A stretch of 64,000 nucleotides of DNA from Scatosoma sp045632265 (lineage in GTDB: Bacteria; Bacillota; Clostridia; Christensenellales; Borkfalkiaceae): positions 40,989 through 104,988 of the forward strand of contig JAZQWG010000036.1 of assembly GCA_045632265.1 (NCBI GenBank), given 5' to 3'. This document shows positions 1 to 8,093 of the stretch, piece after piece (the first letter of the stretch is position 1; each line of letters opens with the position of its first letter). The translations under genes were made by a program, and so were the position numbers. A model generated the notes under the pieces. It did not search any database, had not been told where the DNA came from, and saw only the letters and a list, made by a program, of their open reading frames with translations.

Positions 1-434
1 TTATGAACACGATTTTCTATGCGTACGAGCCGTATAAAGGGGATTTGCAACGCAGAAACACCGGCTCGCTCGTAGCGTTTGAAACGGGTGAAGCGGTCAC
101 CTACGGCTTGTTTAACGCACAAGGACGTGGCAACTTATTTATCACGCCCGGTACGCCCGTATATGCTGGTATGGTCGTAGGCTACACCAACCTTGCGGAC
201 GATATCAACGTAAACGTTTGCAAAACGAAACATTTGACCAACACTCGTTCTTCGAGTAGTGACGATGCTTTGACGCTTATTCCCGTATCGAAAATGAGCC
301 TTGAAGAATGCTTGGAATTCATTGCTGACGACGAACTTTTGGAAGTCACGCCCAAGTCCCTTCGTATTAGAAAACGCATTTTAGATGCGGAACTTCGTGC
401 GAAAGCAAGACATAAGGAAAAGACGGGCAAGTAA
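1..434 (+). CDS. typA: TypA/BipA ribosome-associated GTPase, C-terminal fragment
   Basis: This is the 3' end of the gene; the reading frame is open to the left edge, so the GTPase domain lies outside the window. The visible 143 residues match the end of the TypA/BipA family: a beta-rich stretch with GRGNLFITPGTPVYAGMVVG, then the hallmark LTNTRSSSSDDALTLIP, the EECLEFIADDELLEVTP segment and a basic tail with LRIRKRIL. TypA binds the 70S ribosome in a GTP-dependent way and helps late ribosome assembly and stress adaptation. The start is not visible; the first Met at base 3 is internal. The next gene follows after 15 bases, which suggests co-transcription. Confidence 0.93.
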   Translation, partial: MNTIFYAYEPYKGDLQRRNTGSLVAFETGEAVTYGLFNAQGRGNLFITPGTPVYAGMVVGYTNLADDINVNVCKTKHLTNTRSSSSDDALTLIPVSKMSLEECLEFIADDELLEVTPKSLRIRKRILDAELRAKARHKEKTGK

Positions 435-449
435 GGAAAAATAGGAAAA

Positions 450-1085
450 ATGAATAAGACGTATATTTTCGATTTCGACGGCACGCTCGTCGATTCGATG
501 ACACCCGCAGTCAAAGTTTTGCTCGGGTACTTGGACGAGCGGGGTATGAAATACCCCGACGACATCGTCAAGACGATTATTCCGCTTGGGTATAAGGGAA
601 TTGCCGATTATTACGTGTCTAATTTTTGCGTAAACGAAACGCCGAAGGACGTGTACGAAACGGTGGTTGCACGCTTAAAAGACGTGTACGCAAACGACGT
701 GATGCCCAAGGCAAGCGTGGAAGAAACGCTTAAGGCTTTGAAGGCAAGCGGGGCAAGTTTGAGTATTTTGACGGCAAGCCCGCACGTGTTTTTAGATGCT
801 TGCGTAAAAAGACTTGGCTGGGAAAAATATTTCGACAACCTTTGGTCGTCGGACGATTTTAATATGAAGAAAGCAGAGCCGTTCATCTTTATAGAAGCGG
901 CGAAAAAGCTGGGCGTAAAGGCGGAAGATTGCGTGATGGTGGACGACAACGTGCAAGCGTTGCTTTCCGCAAAAAGAGCGGGCATGAAGACGATTGCCGT
1001 GTACGATTCTTTTTCCAAGGAATACGAAAAGGAAATGCGTAGCTTTGCCGACAAATACGTTTATCAATTAAAAGAAATGTTATAA
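450..1085 (+). CDS. HAD-superfamily phosphatase, phosphoglycolate phosphatase-like
   Basis: A 211-aa haloacid dehalogenase hydrolase. Motif I is FDFDGTLVDS near residue 8 (nucleophile Asp and acid/base Asp), motif II is the SILTAS region near residue 110, and motif III/IV is the Lys of KKAEPF followed by CVMVDDNVQAL. A helical cap lies between motifs I and II, as in subfamily IA (Gph/PGMB-like). It should dephosphorylate a small phospho-metabolite in the cytoplasm; the substrate cannot be read from sequence. It follows typA by 15 bases with a weak AGGAAAA ribosome site and is closed by a clear terminator, so it is the last gene of its unit. Confidence 0.85.
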   Translation: MNKTYIFDFDGTLVDSMTPAVKVLLGYLDERGMKYPDDIVKTIIPLGYKGIADYYVSNFCVNETPKDVYETVVARLKDVYANDVMPKASVEETLKALKASGASLSILTASPHVFLDACVKRLGWEKYFDNLWSSDDFNMKKAEPFIFIEAAKKLGVKAEDCVMVDDNVQALLSAKRAGMKTIAVYDSFSKEYEKEMRSFADKYVYQLKEML

Positions 1086-1100
1086 CGATTGTAAAAATCG

Positions 1101-1128
1101 CACCCGAAACGTTGTTTTCGGGTGTTTT
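1101..1128 (+). terminator. Intrinsic terminator after the HAD gene
   Basis: CACCCGAAA (1101-1109) pairs with TTTCGGGTG (1116-1124) around a 6-nt loop, followed by TTTT. It ends the typA-HAD unit and isolates the ribosomal protein operon. Confidence 0.8.
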
Positions 1129-1132
1129 CCTA

Positions 1133-1146
1133 TGCGTGCGCACGCA
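1133..1146. repeat. 14-nt perfect palindrome in the typA/rpsJ intergenic gap
   Basis: TGCGTGCGCACGCA is its own reverse complement and is followed by a TA-rich stretch. Nothing else recognisable lies between the terminator and the promoter at 1312 (about 180 bases). It could be a protein-binding site; no function is assigned. Confidence 0.4.
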
Positions 1147-1311
1147 CACACGTATATATAATAATAGGAAGTAAAACCCGCTTTTTGGGGTATAAAAAGG
1201 GGAAAAACGGGCAATAAAAGGAAAAATGGACGATATTTTGGGCGAAATAGGGGAAAGGGTAAAAAATATTAAAAAAACCTAAAATTTTTTCAAAAAAGTT
1301 CGTTCAAATGC

Positions 1312-1341
1312 TTGACAAGGGGTTTACAAGTTTGATATTAT
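1312..1341 (+). promoter_or_regulatory. Promoter of the S10-spc ribosomal operon
   Basis: TTGACA (1312-1317) and TATTAT (1336-1341) are separated by 18 bases, close to the sigma-A consensus. Transcription would begin near 1349, giving a leader of about 240 nt before rpsJ. Confidence 0.75.
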
Positions 1342-1349
1342 AAGTAGGC

Positions 1350-1577
1350 TGTGTAAAAATGCGGTGTATGGGTAGAGACGGGAAGTTACTGAAATTTTAA
1401 GGGTGAAGCCCCCTTGACAGATAATTTCCGTTGACAAAAGTGGGAACTCGATTCCTGCGACTAACCGAGGCTTTGCGTAGAAACGCTCGGGCAAAATTGA
1501 GTGTTTTTATTTTGCGGAAGTGCTCGATACACACGGATGAGTTGATACAGCAAATAAAAAGTTAGTATAAACAGCAA
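1350..1577 (+). promoter_or_regulatory. Structured 5' leader of the S10 operon, probable cis-regulatory RNA
   Basis: About 230 nt of transcribed non-coding leader. Visible pairings: GAAATT (1391-1396) with AATTTC (1425-1430), enclosing AAGGG...CCCTT; a hairpin with CCGA/TCGG and GCGT/ACGC arms around an AGAA loop (1465-1490); GCAAAAT (1491-1497) with ATTTTGC (1509-1515); and a possible long-range GTGTAT (1364-1369) to ATACAC (1527-1532) closing helix. Long leaders in front of ribosomal operons often bind one of the encoded proteins (L4 does this in gammaproteobacteria). I do not recognise this fold as a named family. Confidence 0.5.
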
Positions 1578-1592
1578 AAAGGAGTAACAAAA

Positions 1593-1892
1593 ATGGCAGT
1601 TCAAAAAATCAGAATTAAGTTGGCGGCGTACGACCACGAACTCGTTGACGAAGCGGCAAGCCGCATCGTAGAAACGATGAAGAAGAGCGGAGCAAAAATC
1701 TCCGGTCCTATTCCCCTTCCTACGGAAAGAGAAATCGTAACGATTCTTCGTTCCCCCCACAAGTACAAAGATTCTCGTGAACAATTTGAAATGAGAACGT
1801 ATAAGAGAATCATCGACGTATATTCGCCCAACGCGAAGCTTTTGGAATCCATCCACTTGCCCGCAGGTGTGGATATCAAAATCAAGCTCTAA
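1593..1892 (+). CDS. rpsJ: 30S ribosomal protein S10 (uS10)
   Basis: 99 residues, normal length. It shows the conserved IRIKLAAYDHELVDEAA start, SGPIPLPTER in the long loop, SPHKYKDSREQFEMRTYKR and the terminal VDIKIKL. S10 sits in the 30S head and also serves as NusE in antitermination. The start is set by AAAGGAG at 1578-1584. It is the first gene of the operon, directly after the structured leader. Confidence 0.97.
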   Translation: MAVQKIRIKLAAYDHELVDEAASRIVETMKKSGAKISGPIPLPTEREIVTILRSPHKYKDSREQFEMRTYKRIIDVYSPNAKLLESIHLPAGVDIKIKL

Positions 1893-1973
1893 TAGAGCCT
1901 AACAAATTTGCCGAGAAATACTTTCAAAGGTATTCGAGAAAATAAAAAATTTTTTAAGGAGTGAACTTTATCA

Positions 1974-2609
1974 ATGAATAAAGCAATCATCGGACGCAAG
2001 GTTGGTATGACCCAAATCTTTGCACAAGACGGGAAAATGATTCCCGTGACGGTAGTGGAAGCAGGTCCTTGCCCCGTAGTACAGGTAAAGACGGTTGAAA
2101 ACGACGGCTATGCTGCGTTGAAACTTGGCTTTATCGAAACGAGCGAAAAGGCTCTTACGAAGCCCGAGCTTGGACAATTCAAGAAAGCTGGCGTAAAACC
2201 CCACAAAGTCTTGAAAGAAATCAGAGTAGCAAACGCAGAAACGTATGCAGTAGGTGCTGAACTTAAAGCAGACGTATTCGCAGCAGGCGACAAAGTGGAC
2301 GTATCCGGCGTGACGAAAGGTCACGGTTTCACGGGCGTAATCAAGCGTTGGAATCAACACAGATTGAAGATGACGCACGGTACTGGCCCCGTTCACAGAG
2401 AACCCGGTTCTATGGGTCCCATCAGTTCCCCCTCGAGAGTATTTAAGAACAAACACCTCGCAGGTCAATACGGTGTGGAAAACGTTACGATCCAAAACCT
2501 TGAAATCGTTAAGGTTGACGTAGCAAGAAACGCGATTCTCATCAAAGGCGCTATCCCCGGACCGAAAGGCAGCATCGTTACCATTTCGGACAGCGTTAAG
2601 AGCAAATAA
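1974..2609 (+). CDS. rplC: 50S ribosomal protein L3 (uL3)
   Basis: 211 residues. IGRKVGMTQIF opens the protein; the central loop reaching the peptidyl transferase centre has VTKGHGFTGVIKRW and HGTGPVHREPGSMG; the distal part has HLAGQYGVENVTIQNLEIV. L3 binds 23S rRNA directly and nucleates 50S assembly. AAGGAG lies before the start. The 81-base gap after rpsJ shows no clear terminator. Confidence 0.96.
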   Translation: MNKAIIGRKVGMTQIFAQDGKMIPVTVVEAGPCPVVQVKTVENDGYAALKLGFIETSEKALTKPELGQFKKAGVKPHKVLKEIRVANAETYAVGAELKADVFAAGDKVDVSGVTKGHGFTGVIKRWNQHRLKMTHGTGPVHREPGSMGPISSPSRVFKNKHLAGQYGVENVTIQNLEIVKVDVARNAILIKGAIPGPKGSIVTISDSVKSK

Positions 2610-2624
2610 GGAGAGTGAAAGACA

Positions 2625-3245
2625 ATGGCGGCTATTAAAGTATTGAACATGAGCGGCGCAGAAGTCGGCGAAATCGAACTTAACGATAACGTATTCGGCG
2701 TCGAATATAAAGAATCTTTGATTCACCAAGCAGTCGTAACCCGTCTTGCAAACGAAAGACAAGGTACGAAATCCACTCTTACGAGAACGGAAGTACGCGG
2801 CGGCGGTATCAAACCTTGGAGACAAAAGGGCACGGGTCGTGCACGTCAAGGTTCCATCCGCGCACCCCAATGGATTAAAGGTGGCGTAGTATTCGCACCC
2901 AAGTCCCGTGACTTCTCGAAGAAGATGAACGAAAAGGCGAAGAGAGCAGCTTTGCTTTCCGCACTTTCCAAGAAAGTTGCTGACGGCGAATTCATCGTTG
3001 TTGACGAACTTAAAGTTTCCGAAGCAAAGACGAAGGAAATGGCAGCGTTCGCAAAAGCGTTGAACTTGAACAAAGCGCTCGTTGTTATGGATAACGACGA
3101 CGTAAACGTAATCCGCGCAGCTGCAAACCTTCCCAAGCTTTCCACGTTGCCCCTTGCGCAACTTAGCACCTACGAAGTAGTTGTAAGCGCAGTTGTGGTT
3201 ATGACGAAAGCAGCGGTTGAGAAATTCCAGGAGGTGAACGCGTAA
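2625..3245 (+). CDS. rplD: 50S ribosomal protein L4 (uL4)
   Basis: 206 residues, typical length. The extended tunnel loop is recognisable as GGGIKPWRQKGTGRARQGS followed by APQWIKGGVVFAPK. L4 lines the peptide exit tunnel and is the autogenous repressor of the S10 operon in E. coli, which makes it the first candidate ligand for the leader upstream of rpsJ; that link is inference. Its stop overlaps the rplW start as TAATG. Confidence 0.96.
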   Translation: MAAIKVLNMSGAEVGEIELNDNVFGVEYKESLIHQAVVTRLANERQGTKSTLTRTEVRGGGIKPWRQKGTGRARQGSIRAPQWIKGGVVFAPKSRDFSKKMNEKAKRAALLSALSKKVADGEFIVVDELKVSEAKTKEMAAFAKALNLNKALVVMDNDDVNVIRAAANLPKLSTLPLAQLSTYEVVVSAVVVMTKAAVEKFQEVNA

Positions 3246-3535
3246 TGTTTGCTGAAGATATTATCTTGAAACCCGTTCTTACCGAAAAAGGTTATGACGG
3301 AATCGCATCCAAAAAATACACGTTCTACGTAAAGAAAGACGCGAACAAAACCCAAATCAAGTTGGCTGTTGAAAAGCTTTTCGGCGTTCAAGTTGCAAAC
3401 GTAAACACGGTTACTTGCAAAGGCAAACTTAAGAGAATGGGTAGAAACGAAGGTTACACCCCCGATCGTAAAAAAGCGATCGTTACGTTGAAGGAAGATA
3501 GCAAAGCTATCGAATTCTTCGAATCGTTGACCTAA
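3245..3535 (+). CDS. rplW: 50S ribosomal protein L23 (uL23)
   Basis: 96 residues. ILKPVLTEKGYDG at the start and KYTFYVKKDANKTQIKLAVEKLF are typical. L23 lies at the tunnel exit and docks trigger factor, SRP and the translocon. The gene overlaps rplD by one base, so translational coupling is likely; GGAGG at 3230-3234 serves as the ribosome site. Confidence 0.96.
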   Translation: MFAEDIILKPVLTEKGYDGIASKKYTFYVKKDANKTQIKLAVEKLFGVQVANVNTVTCKGKLKRMGRNEGYTPDRKKAIVTLKEDSKAIEFFESLT

Positions 3536-3554
3536 TCCAGGAGGAAGAAGAAAA

Positions 3555-4382
3555 ATGGCTATTAAAACGTATAAACCTACGTCGGCAGGACGTCGTTTCG
3601 TAACCGTTCTGACCAATGACGATTTGACGGGGGATAAGCCCGAAAGATCTTTGCTCCACGACCAACGTCACAGCGGCGGCCGTAACAACCTTGGCAGAAT
3701 CACCACGAGACACATCGGCGGTGGTAACAGAAGAAAGTACCGTATCATCGATTTCAAGAGAATTAAAGACGGTATCCCTGCAACGGTTAAGAGCATCCAA
3801 TACGATCCCAACAGAAGCGCGCACATCGCACTTTTGGTTTACGCAGACGGCGTGAAGAGCTACATTCTTGCTCCCGTTGGTCTTAACGTAGGGGACAAGG
3901 TTATGAGTGGTGTAAATGCGGATATCAAAGTTGGTAACGCACTTCCCCTTGAAAACATTCCCGTTGGTACGATGGTACACAACATTGAACTTACCCCCGG
4001 CAAGGGCGGCCAAATTGCAAGAAGTGCTGGTATTTCCGCACAAATCATGGCAATGGAAGGCAAATACGCTACGATTCGTATGCCGAGTGGTGAAATGAGA
4101 TACGTGCTTGCAAAATGCCGCGCGACGATCGGTCAAGTTGGCAACGTAGACCACGAACTCGTTTCCTTGGGTAAAGCAGGTAAAGCAAGATATCTCGGTT
4201 TGAGACCGGAAGTTCGCGGTTCGGTAATGAACCCCGTTGACCACCCTCACGGCGGTGGTGAAGGTAAATGTCCTATCGGCCACGCTGGCCCTTTGACGCC
4301 TTGGGGTAAACCCGCTCTTGGTTACAAGACGAGAAAGAAGAAGAATGCAACCAACAAGTTCATTCTTAAGAGAATTAACTAA
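3555..4382 (+). CDS. rplB: 50S ribosomal protein L2 (uL2)
   Basis: 275 residues, full length. It has the RRFVTVLTNDDLTG start, the GRNNLGRITTRHIGGGNRRKYR block, and the C-terminal VRGSVMNPVDHPHGGGEGKCP region carrying the His needed for subunit association and peptidyl transfer. L2 is a primary 23S rRNA binder near the active site. GGAGGAAG precedes the start. Confidence 0.98.
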   Translation: MAIKTYKPTSAGRRFVTVLTNDDLTGDKPERSLLHDQRHSGGRNNLGRITTRHIGGGNRRKYRIIDFKRIKDGIPATVKSIQYDPNRSAHIALLVYADGVKSYILAPVGLNVGDKVMSGVNADIKVGNALPLENIPVGTMVHNIELTPGKGGQIARSAGISAQIMAMEGKYATIRMPSGEMRYVLAKCRATIGQVGNVDHELVSLGKAGKARYLGLRPEVRGSVMNPVDHPHGGGEGKCPIGHAGPLTPWGKPALGYKTRKKKNATNKFILKRIN

Positions 4383-4397
4383 TCGGAGGATTGAGAA

Positions 4398-4676
4398 ATG
4401 TCAAGAAGCGTTAAGAAAGGACCTTACGTCGAAGCTAAGCTTTTGAGCAGAATTCAAGCGATGAACGAATCGAACGAAAAGAAAGTTATCAAGACCTGGT
4501 CGAGAGCATCTACCATTTTCCCCGATTTCGTTGGGCACACGATTGCAGTATACGATGGTCGTAAGCACGTACCCGTATATGTAACGGAAGACATGATTGG
4601 CTGCAAACTCGGTGAGTTTGCTCCCACGAGAACGTTCCCCGGTCACACCGCAAAAACGACTACCCCGGGCAGATAA
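4398..4676 (+). CDS. rpsS: 30S ribosomal protein S19 (uS19)
   Basis: 92 residues. MSRSVKKGPYVEAKLL, TWSRASTIFPDFVGHTIAVYDG and GEFAPTRTFPGH are signature stretches. S19 sits in the 30S head with S13 near the tRNAs. Start preceded by CGGAGG, 16 bases after rplB. Confidence 0.97.
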   Translation: MSRSVKKGPYVEAKLLSRIQAMNESNEKKVIKTWSRASTIFPDFVGHTIAVYDGRKHVPVYVTEDMIGCKLGEFAPTRTFPGHTAKTTTPGR

Positions 4677-4689
4677 GGAGAATAGATAA

Positions 4690-5091
4690 ATGGCAACGAA
4701 TATGAAGAAGAAGACGGAAAGGGTTGCAGCTAACAAAGAAAAGCGCCCTTACGCAGTCGCTAAATATATCAGAGTTTCCCCTTACAAAGTAAGAACGGTA
4801 CTTGCTTTGATTCGTGGGAAGAGCTACAAAGAAGCAAAAGCTATCCTTGATTACAGTGTAAACGGCAGCGCACTTGCTGTAAAGAAAGTGCTTATGAGCG
4901 CAGCTGCAAATGCTGAACACAACATGGGCATGGACAAGAACGATTTGTTCGTGGCAGAATGCTTTGCAGACGGTGGACAAATGCTTAAGAGAATGCAACC
5001 CGTATCGAAAGGACGCGGCCATGCAATCTTGAAGAGAACGAGCCACATCACCGTAATTTTGGACGTTAAGAAATTGGAAGGAGAAGTATAA
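4690..5091 (+). CDS. rplV: 50S ribosomal protein L22 (uL22)
   Basis: 133 residues, slightly long because of a Lys-rich N-terminal extension of about 20 residues before YAVAKYIRVSPYKVR. The end has PVSKGRGHAILKRTSHITV, the hairpin tip region that reaches into the exit tunnel where macrolide-resistance changes occur in other bacteria. AAGGAGA ribosome site 13 bases after rpsS. Confidence 0.96.
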   Translation: MATNMKKKTERVAANKEKRPYAVAKYIRVSPYKVRTVLALIRGKSYKEAKAILDYSVNGSALAVKKVLMSAAANAEHNMGMDKNDLFVAECFADGGQMLKRMQPVSKGRGHAILKRTSHITVILDVKKLEGEV

Positions 5092-5093
5092 CA

Positions 5094-5762
5094 ATGGGAC
5101 AAAAAGTTAATCCTCACGGTTTAAGAGTCGGCGTTATCACCGGTTGGAACACCACGTGGTATGCAGATAAGAAAGAATTCTCCAAATTCCTCAAAGAAGA
5201 CAACGTAATTCGTACGTTCTTGAAGAAGAAGTACTATGCAGCAGCGGTAAGCAAAATCCTTATCGAAAGAGCAGCATCGAGAGTCGTTGTTACGATCTAC
5301 ACGGCACGTCCCGGCGTTATCATCGGTAAGGGCGGCAGCGAAGTAGAAGTTATCAAGAAAGAACTTGCTAAACTTACGAACGGCAAAGCAGTAAGCATCA
5401 ACATTACGGAAGTAAGAAAACCTGACTGTGACGCTCAACTCGTAGCAGAAGGCGTTGCGGCACAACTTGAAAAGCGTATGTCGTTCCGTCGTTGCATGAA
5501 GCAAGCAATCGGCCGTTCGATGAGAGCAGGCGTTAAGGGTATCAAGATGATGGTAAGCGGCCGTCTTGACGGTGCTGAAATTGCAAGAAGCGAAAACTAT
5601 CACGAAGGTTCTATTCCCCTTCAAACGCTTCGCGCAGACATCGACTATGGTTTCGCAGAAGCACACACCACCTTCGGTATGATCGGCGTTAAGTGCTGGA
5701 TCTACAAGGGCGAAGTTATCAAAACTGCGAAGAAAGCCGTTACGGAAGGAGGCGAACAGTAA
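5094..5762 (+). CDS. rpsC: 30S ribosomal protein S3 (uS3)
   Basis: 222 residues. GQKVNPHGLRVGVITGWNTT opens the protein; the KH domain has the GXXG loop in RPGVIIGKGGSEVEVIKKEL; the C-terminal domain has GVKGIKMMVSGRLDGAEIAR. S3 forms part of the mRNA entry channel and helicase. Start two bases after rplV; its stop overlaps rplP as TAATG. Confidence 0.97.
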   Translation: MGQKVNPHGLRVGVITGWNTTWYADKKEFSKFLKEDNVIRTFLKKKYYAAAVSKILIERAASRVVVTIYTARPGVIIGKGGSEVEVIKKELAKLTNGKAVSINITEVRKPDCDAQLVAEGVAAQLEKRMSFRRCMKQAIGRSMRAGVKGIKMMVSGRLDGAEIARSENYHEGSIPLQTLRADIDYGFAEAHTTFGMIGVKCWIYKGEVIKTAKKAVTEGGEQ

Positions 5763-6211
5763 TGTTAATTCCCAAGAGAGTAAAAAGACGTAGACAACAT
5801 CGTGGTACGATGAAGGGTAAAGCTACGAAAGGTAATGTAATCGCATACGGCGAATACGGCCTTGTATCGGAAGAACTTGGTTGGATTAAATCCAACCAAA
5901 TCGAAGCTGCCCGTATCGCAATGACGAGATTCATCAAACGTGGTGGTAAAGTATGGATTGACATCTTCCCCCACAAGCCTATTACGAAGAAGCCCGCTGA
6001 AACGCGTATGGGTTCTGGTAAAGGTTCGGTAGAATATTGGGTAGCCGTAGTTAAACCCGGCCGCGTAATGTTCGAAATGAGCGGTGTAAGCGAAGAAGTT
6101 GCAAGAGAAGCTATGCGTCTTGCATCCCACAAGCTTCCCGTAAAATGTAAGTTTGTTAAGAAAGAAGTCGTAGCAGCTCCTGCTGAAACGGCTGAAGGCG
6201 GTGAAGAATAA
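5762..6211 (+). CDS. rplP: 50S ribosomal protein L16 (uL16)
   Basis: 149 residues beginning MLIPKRVKRRRQHRG. The frame is open further upstream, but this ATG overlaps the rpsC stop (TAATG) and matches the universal L16 N-terminus. It contains the GRVMFEMSGV region and PVKCKFVKKE near the end. L16 contacts the A-site tRNA and is a late assembly protein. A short Ala/Glu-rich tail (about 15 residues) extends past the usual end. Its stop overlaps rpmC. Confidence 0.96.
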   Translation: MLIPKRVKRRRQHRGTMKGKATKGNVIAYGEYGLVSEELGWIKSNQIEAARIAMTRFIKRGGKVWIDIFPHKPITKKPAETRMGSGKGSVEYWVAVVKPGRVMFEMSGVSEEVAREAMRLASHKLPVKCKFVKKEVVAAPAETAEGGEE

Positions 6212-6405
6212 TGAAAGCGAAAGAAGTTAAAGAAATGACGAACGAAGAGCTTGCTAAAAAGCTCGCGGAACTCAAGAGTGAACTTTTCAATCTTCGTTTC
6301 CGTTTGGCGTCCGGTCAGCTTGAAAATCCCGTTTCCATCAGAACCTGCAAAAGAGATATCGCTCGCGTAAATACGGAAATCCGTGCGAGAGAATTGAAGG
6401 CATAA
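6211..6405 (+). CDS. rpmC: 50S ribosomal protein L29 (uL29)
   Basis: 64 residues, a two-helix protein: MKAKEVKEMTNEELAKKLAE, then FNLRFRLASGQLENP and the RTCKRDIARVNTEIRARE helix. L29 lies by the tunnel exit next to L23. It starts inside the rplP stop (TAATG). Confidence 0.96.
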   Translation: MKAKEVKEMTNEELAKKLAELKSELFNLRFRLASGQLENPVSIRTCKRDIARVNTEIRARELKA

Positions 6406-6421
6406 TCGGAGGACAACAATC

Positions 6422-6676
6422 ATGGAAAGAAATTTGAGAAAAGAAAGAGTAGGCGTTGTCGTATCCGATAAGATGGATAAGACGGTAGTCGTTCTTATCA
6501 GCGATAAGAGCAAGCACCCCCTTTATAAGAAGACGATTACGAAAAGTAGCCGTATCAAAGCACACGATGAAAACAACGAGTGCGGCGTAGGCGATACGGT
6601 ACGTATCGTTGAAACGAGAAAGCTCAGCAAGGACAAGAACTGGCGCGTTGCTGAAATCGTCGAAAAGGCGAAATAA
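6422..6676 (+). CDS. rpsQ: 30S ribosomal protein S17 (uS17)
   Basis: 84 residues with an OB fold: GVVVSDKMDKTVVVLISDK, then KHPLYKKTITKSSRIKAHDE and the GDTVRIVETRKLSKDKNWRV core. S17 is a primary 16S rRNA binder. CGGAGG precedes the start. Confidence 0.97.
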   Translation: MERNLRKERVGVVVSDKMDKTVVVLISDKSKHPLYKKTITKSSRIKAHDENNECGVGDTVRIVETRKLSKDKNWRVAEIVEKAK

Positions 6677-6696
6677 TTTAAGGAGAGTAGAAGAGT

Positions 6697-7065
6697 ATGA
6701 TACAACCTCAAACGAGACTCAAAGCAGCTGATAACAGCGGTGCAAAAGAGTTGATGTGTATTAGAGTTTTAGGCGGCTCCTTCCGTAAGACGGGCAACAT
6801 CGGCGACGTTATCGTAGCATCCGTAAAGACGGCTACTCCCGGTGGCGCAGTTAAGAAAGGCGACGTTGTTAAAGCTGTAATCGTAAGAAGCGCAAAAGGC
6901 ATTAGAAGAGCAGACGGTACGTTCGTTAAATTCGACGAAAACGCTGCTGTAATCATCGACAACCAAAAGCAACCTAAAGGTACGCGTATCTTTGGGCCGA
7001 TCGCGAGAGAATTGAGAGATAAGGACTACATGAAGATTATCTCCCTTGCTCCCGAAGTTCTGTAA
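6697..7065 (+). CDS. rplN: 50S ribosomal protein L14 (uL14)
   Basis: 122 residues, exact family length. MIQPQTRLKAADNSGAKELM, RRADGTFVKFDENAAVIID and GTRIFGPIARELRDKDYMKI are typical. L14 lies at the subunit interface with L19. AAGGAGAG ribosome site. Confidence 0.98.
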   Translation: MIQPQTRLKAADNSGAKELMCIRVLGGSFRKTGNIGDVIVASVKTATPGGAVKKGDVVKAVIVRSAKGIRRADGTFVKFDENAAVIIDNQKQPKGTRIFGPIARELRDKDYMKIISLAPEVL

Positions 7066-7086
7066 TTTGTCAGGAGGACTAAAACA

Positions 7087-7508
7087 ATGAACGTAAAAGT
7101 AAATGATAACGTACTTGTAATTGCCGGTAAAGACAAAGGCGTACAGGGAAAAGTCCTTGCCACGTCCCCTAAGGCAAATACGGTAGTCGTTGAAGGTGTT
7201 CGCATTCAAAAGAAGCATGAAAAGGCAAGAAAAGCGAACGAAACGAGCAAAATCGTGGAAGTACCCGGACCTATCGACGCATCCAACGTACAAGTGGTTT
7301 GCCCCGTTTGCGGTAAAGCAACGAGAGTTAAGCACGCAGTAGTTGATGGCAAGAAGGTAGAGTATGCGCTTGCGGCGCAGTTCTCGATAAAGCATATTCC
7401 AAGAAAGCAAAAGCTGCTGCAACGGAAGAAGCACCCAAGAAGAGAACGAGAAAGCGCGCTCCCAAGGCTACGGAAGCGGAAGCAACCGAAACCACGGAAA
7501 ACAACTAA
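7087..7508 (+). CDS. rplX: 50S ribosomal protein L24 (uL24), probable frameshift near 7363-7368
   Basis: The first 90 or so residues are a good L24: KOW motif VLVIAGKDKGVQGKVL, then VPGPIDASNVQVVCPVCGKATRVKH. After VEY (7357-7365) the uninterrupted frame turns into an unrelated Arg-rich tail that runs to 7521. The -1 frame from 7365 instead reads CACGAVLDKAYSKKAKAA and a Lys/Ala/Glu-rich tail ending TAA at 7506-7508. That second piece restores the expected second cysteine pair and the GAVLDK ending. I therefore read the gene as 7087-7508 with one base missing around 7363-7367. It may be an assembly error or a real mutation; there is no obvious slippery heptamer. Confidence 0.85.
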
Positions 7509-7522
7509 CGAGGTAAGTTAAG

Positions 7523-8080
7523 ATGGCAGAAAAAGTTTATAAAAACAGAGTAAAAGAAAAGTACGAAAAAGAAGTCGTACCTTATCTTATGAAAAAATTC
7601 GGATACAAATCCGTAATGCAATGCCCTAAGCTCGTTAAGATTGTTATCAACACGGGTCTTGGCGACATCAAAGACAACGCTAAATCGATTCAAATGACGG
7701 AAAACGAAATCAAAATCATTTCCGGTCAACAACCGATTTTGACGAAGGCAAAGAAATCCGTTGCAAACTTCAAAGTAAGAGAAGGTCAAACGGTTGGTAT
7801 TAAAGTAACCCTTCGTGGCGAAAGAATGTACAATTTCTATGACAAGTTCGTATCCATCGCACTTCCCAGACTCCGCGACTTCCGTGGTGTATCTGACAAG
7901 GCATTCGACGGACGCGGCAACTATTCCGTAGGTTTGAAAGAACAATTGATTTTCCCCGAAATCTCTTATGATCAAGTAGAAAAGATCAGAGGTATGGACG
8001 TGGCAATCGTTACGACCGCGGAAACGGACGAAGAGGCAAGAGAGCTTTTGAGAGCGCTCGGTATGCCTTTCAAGAAGTAA
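7523..8080 (+). CDS. rplE: 50S ribosomal protein L5 (uL5)
   Basis: 185 residues. It has VPYLMKKFGYKSVMQCPKL, INTGLGD, a GQQPILTKAKKSVANFKVR block and LPRLRDFRGVSDKAFDGRGN. L5 binds 5S rRNA and contacts the P-site tRNA. ACGAGGTAAG lies upstream of the start, 15 bases after the corrected rplX stop, a spacing that also favours the frameshift reading. Confidence 0.98.
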   Translation: MAEKVYKNRVKEKYEKEVVPYLMKKFGYKSVMQCPKLVKIVINTGLGDIKDNAKSIQMTENEIKIISGQQPILTKAKKSVANFKVREGQTVGIKVTLRGERMYNFYDKFVSIALPRLRDFRGVSDKAFDGRGNYSVGLKEQLIFPEISYDQVEKIRGMDVAIVTTAETDEEARELLRALGMPFKK

Positions 8081-8093
8081 GGAGAAACGAACT

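Noticed and set aside
7357..7510. Programmed -1 frameshift in rplX
   Set aside because: No slippery heptamer is seen at the shift point and L24 is not known to use frameshifting. A missing base is simpler.
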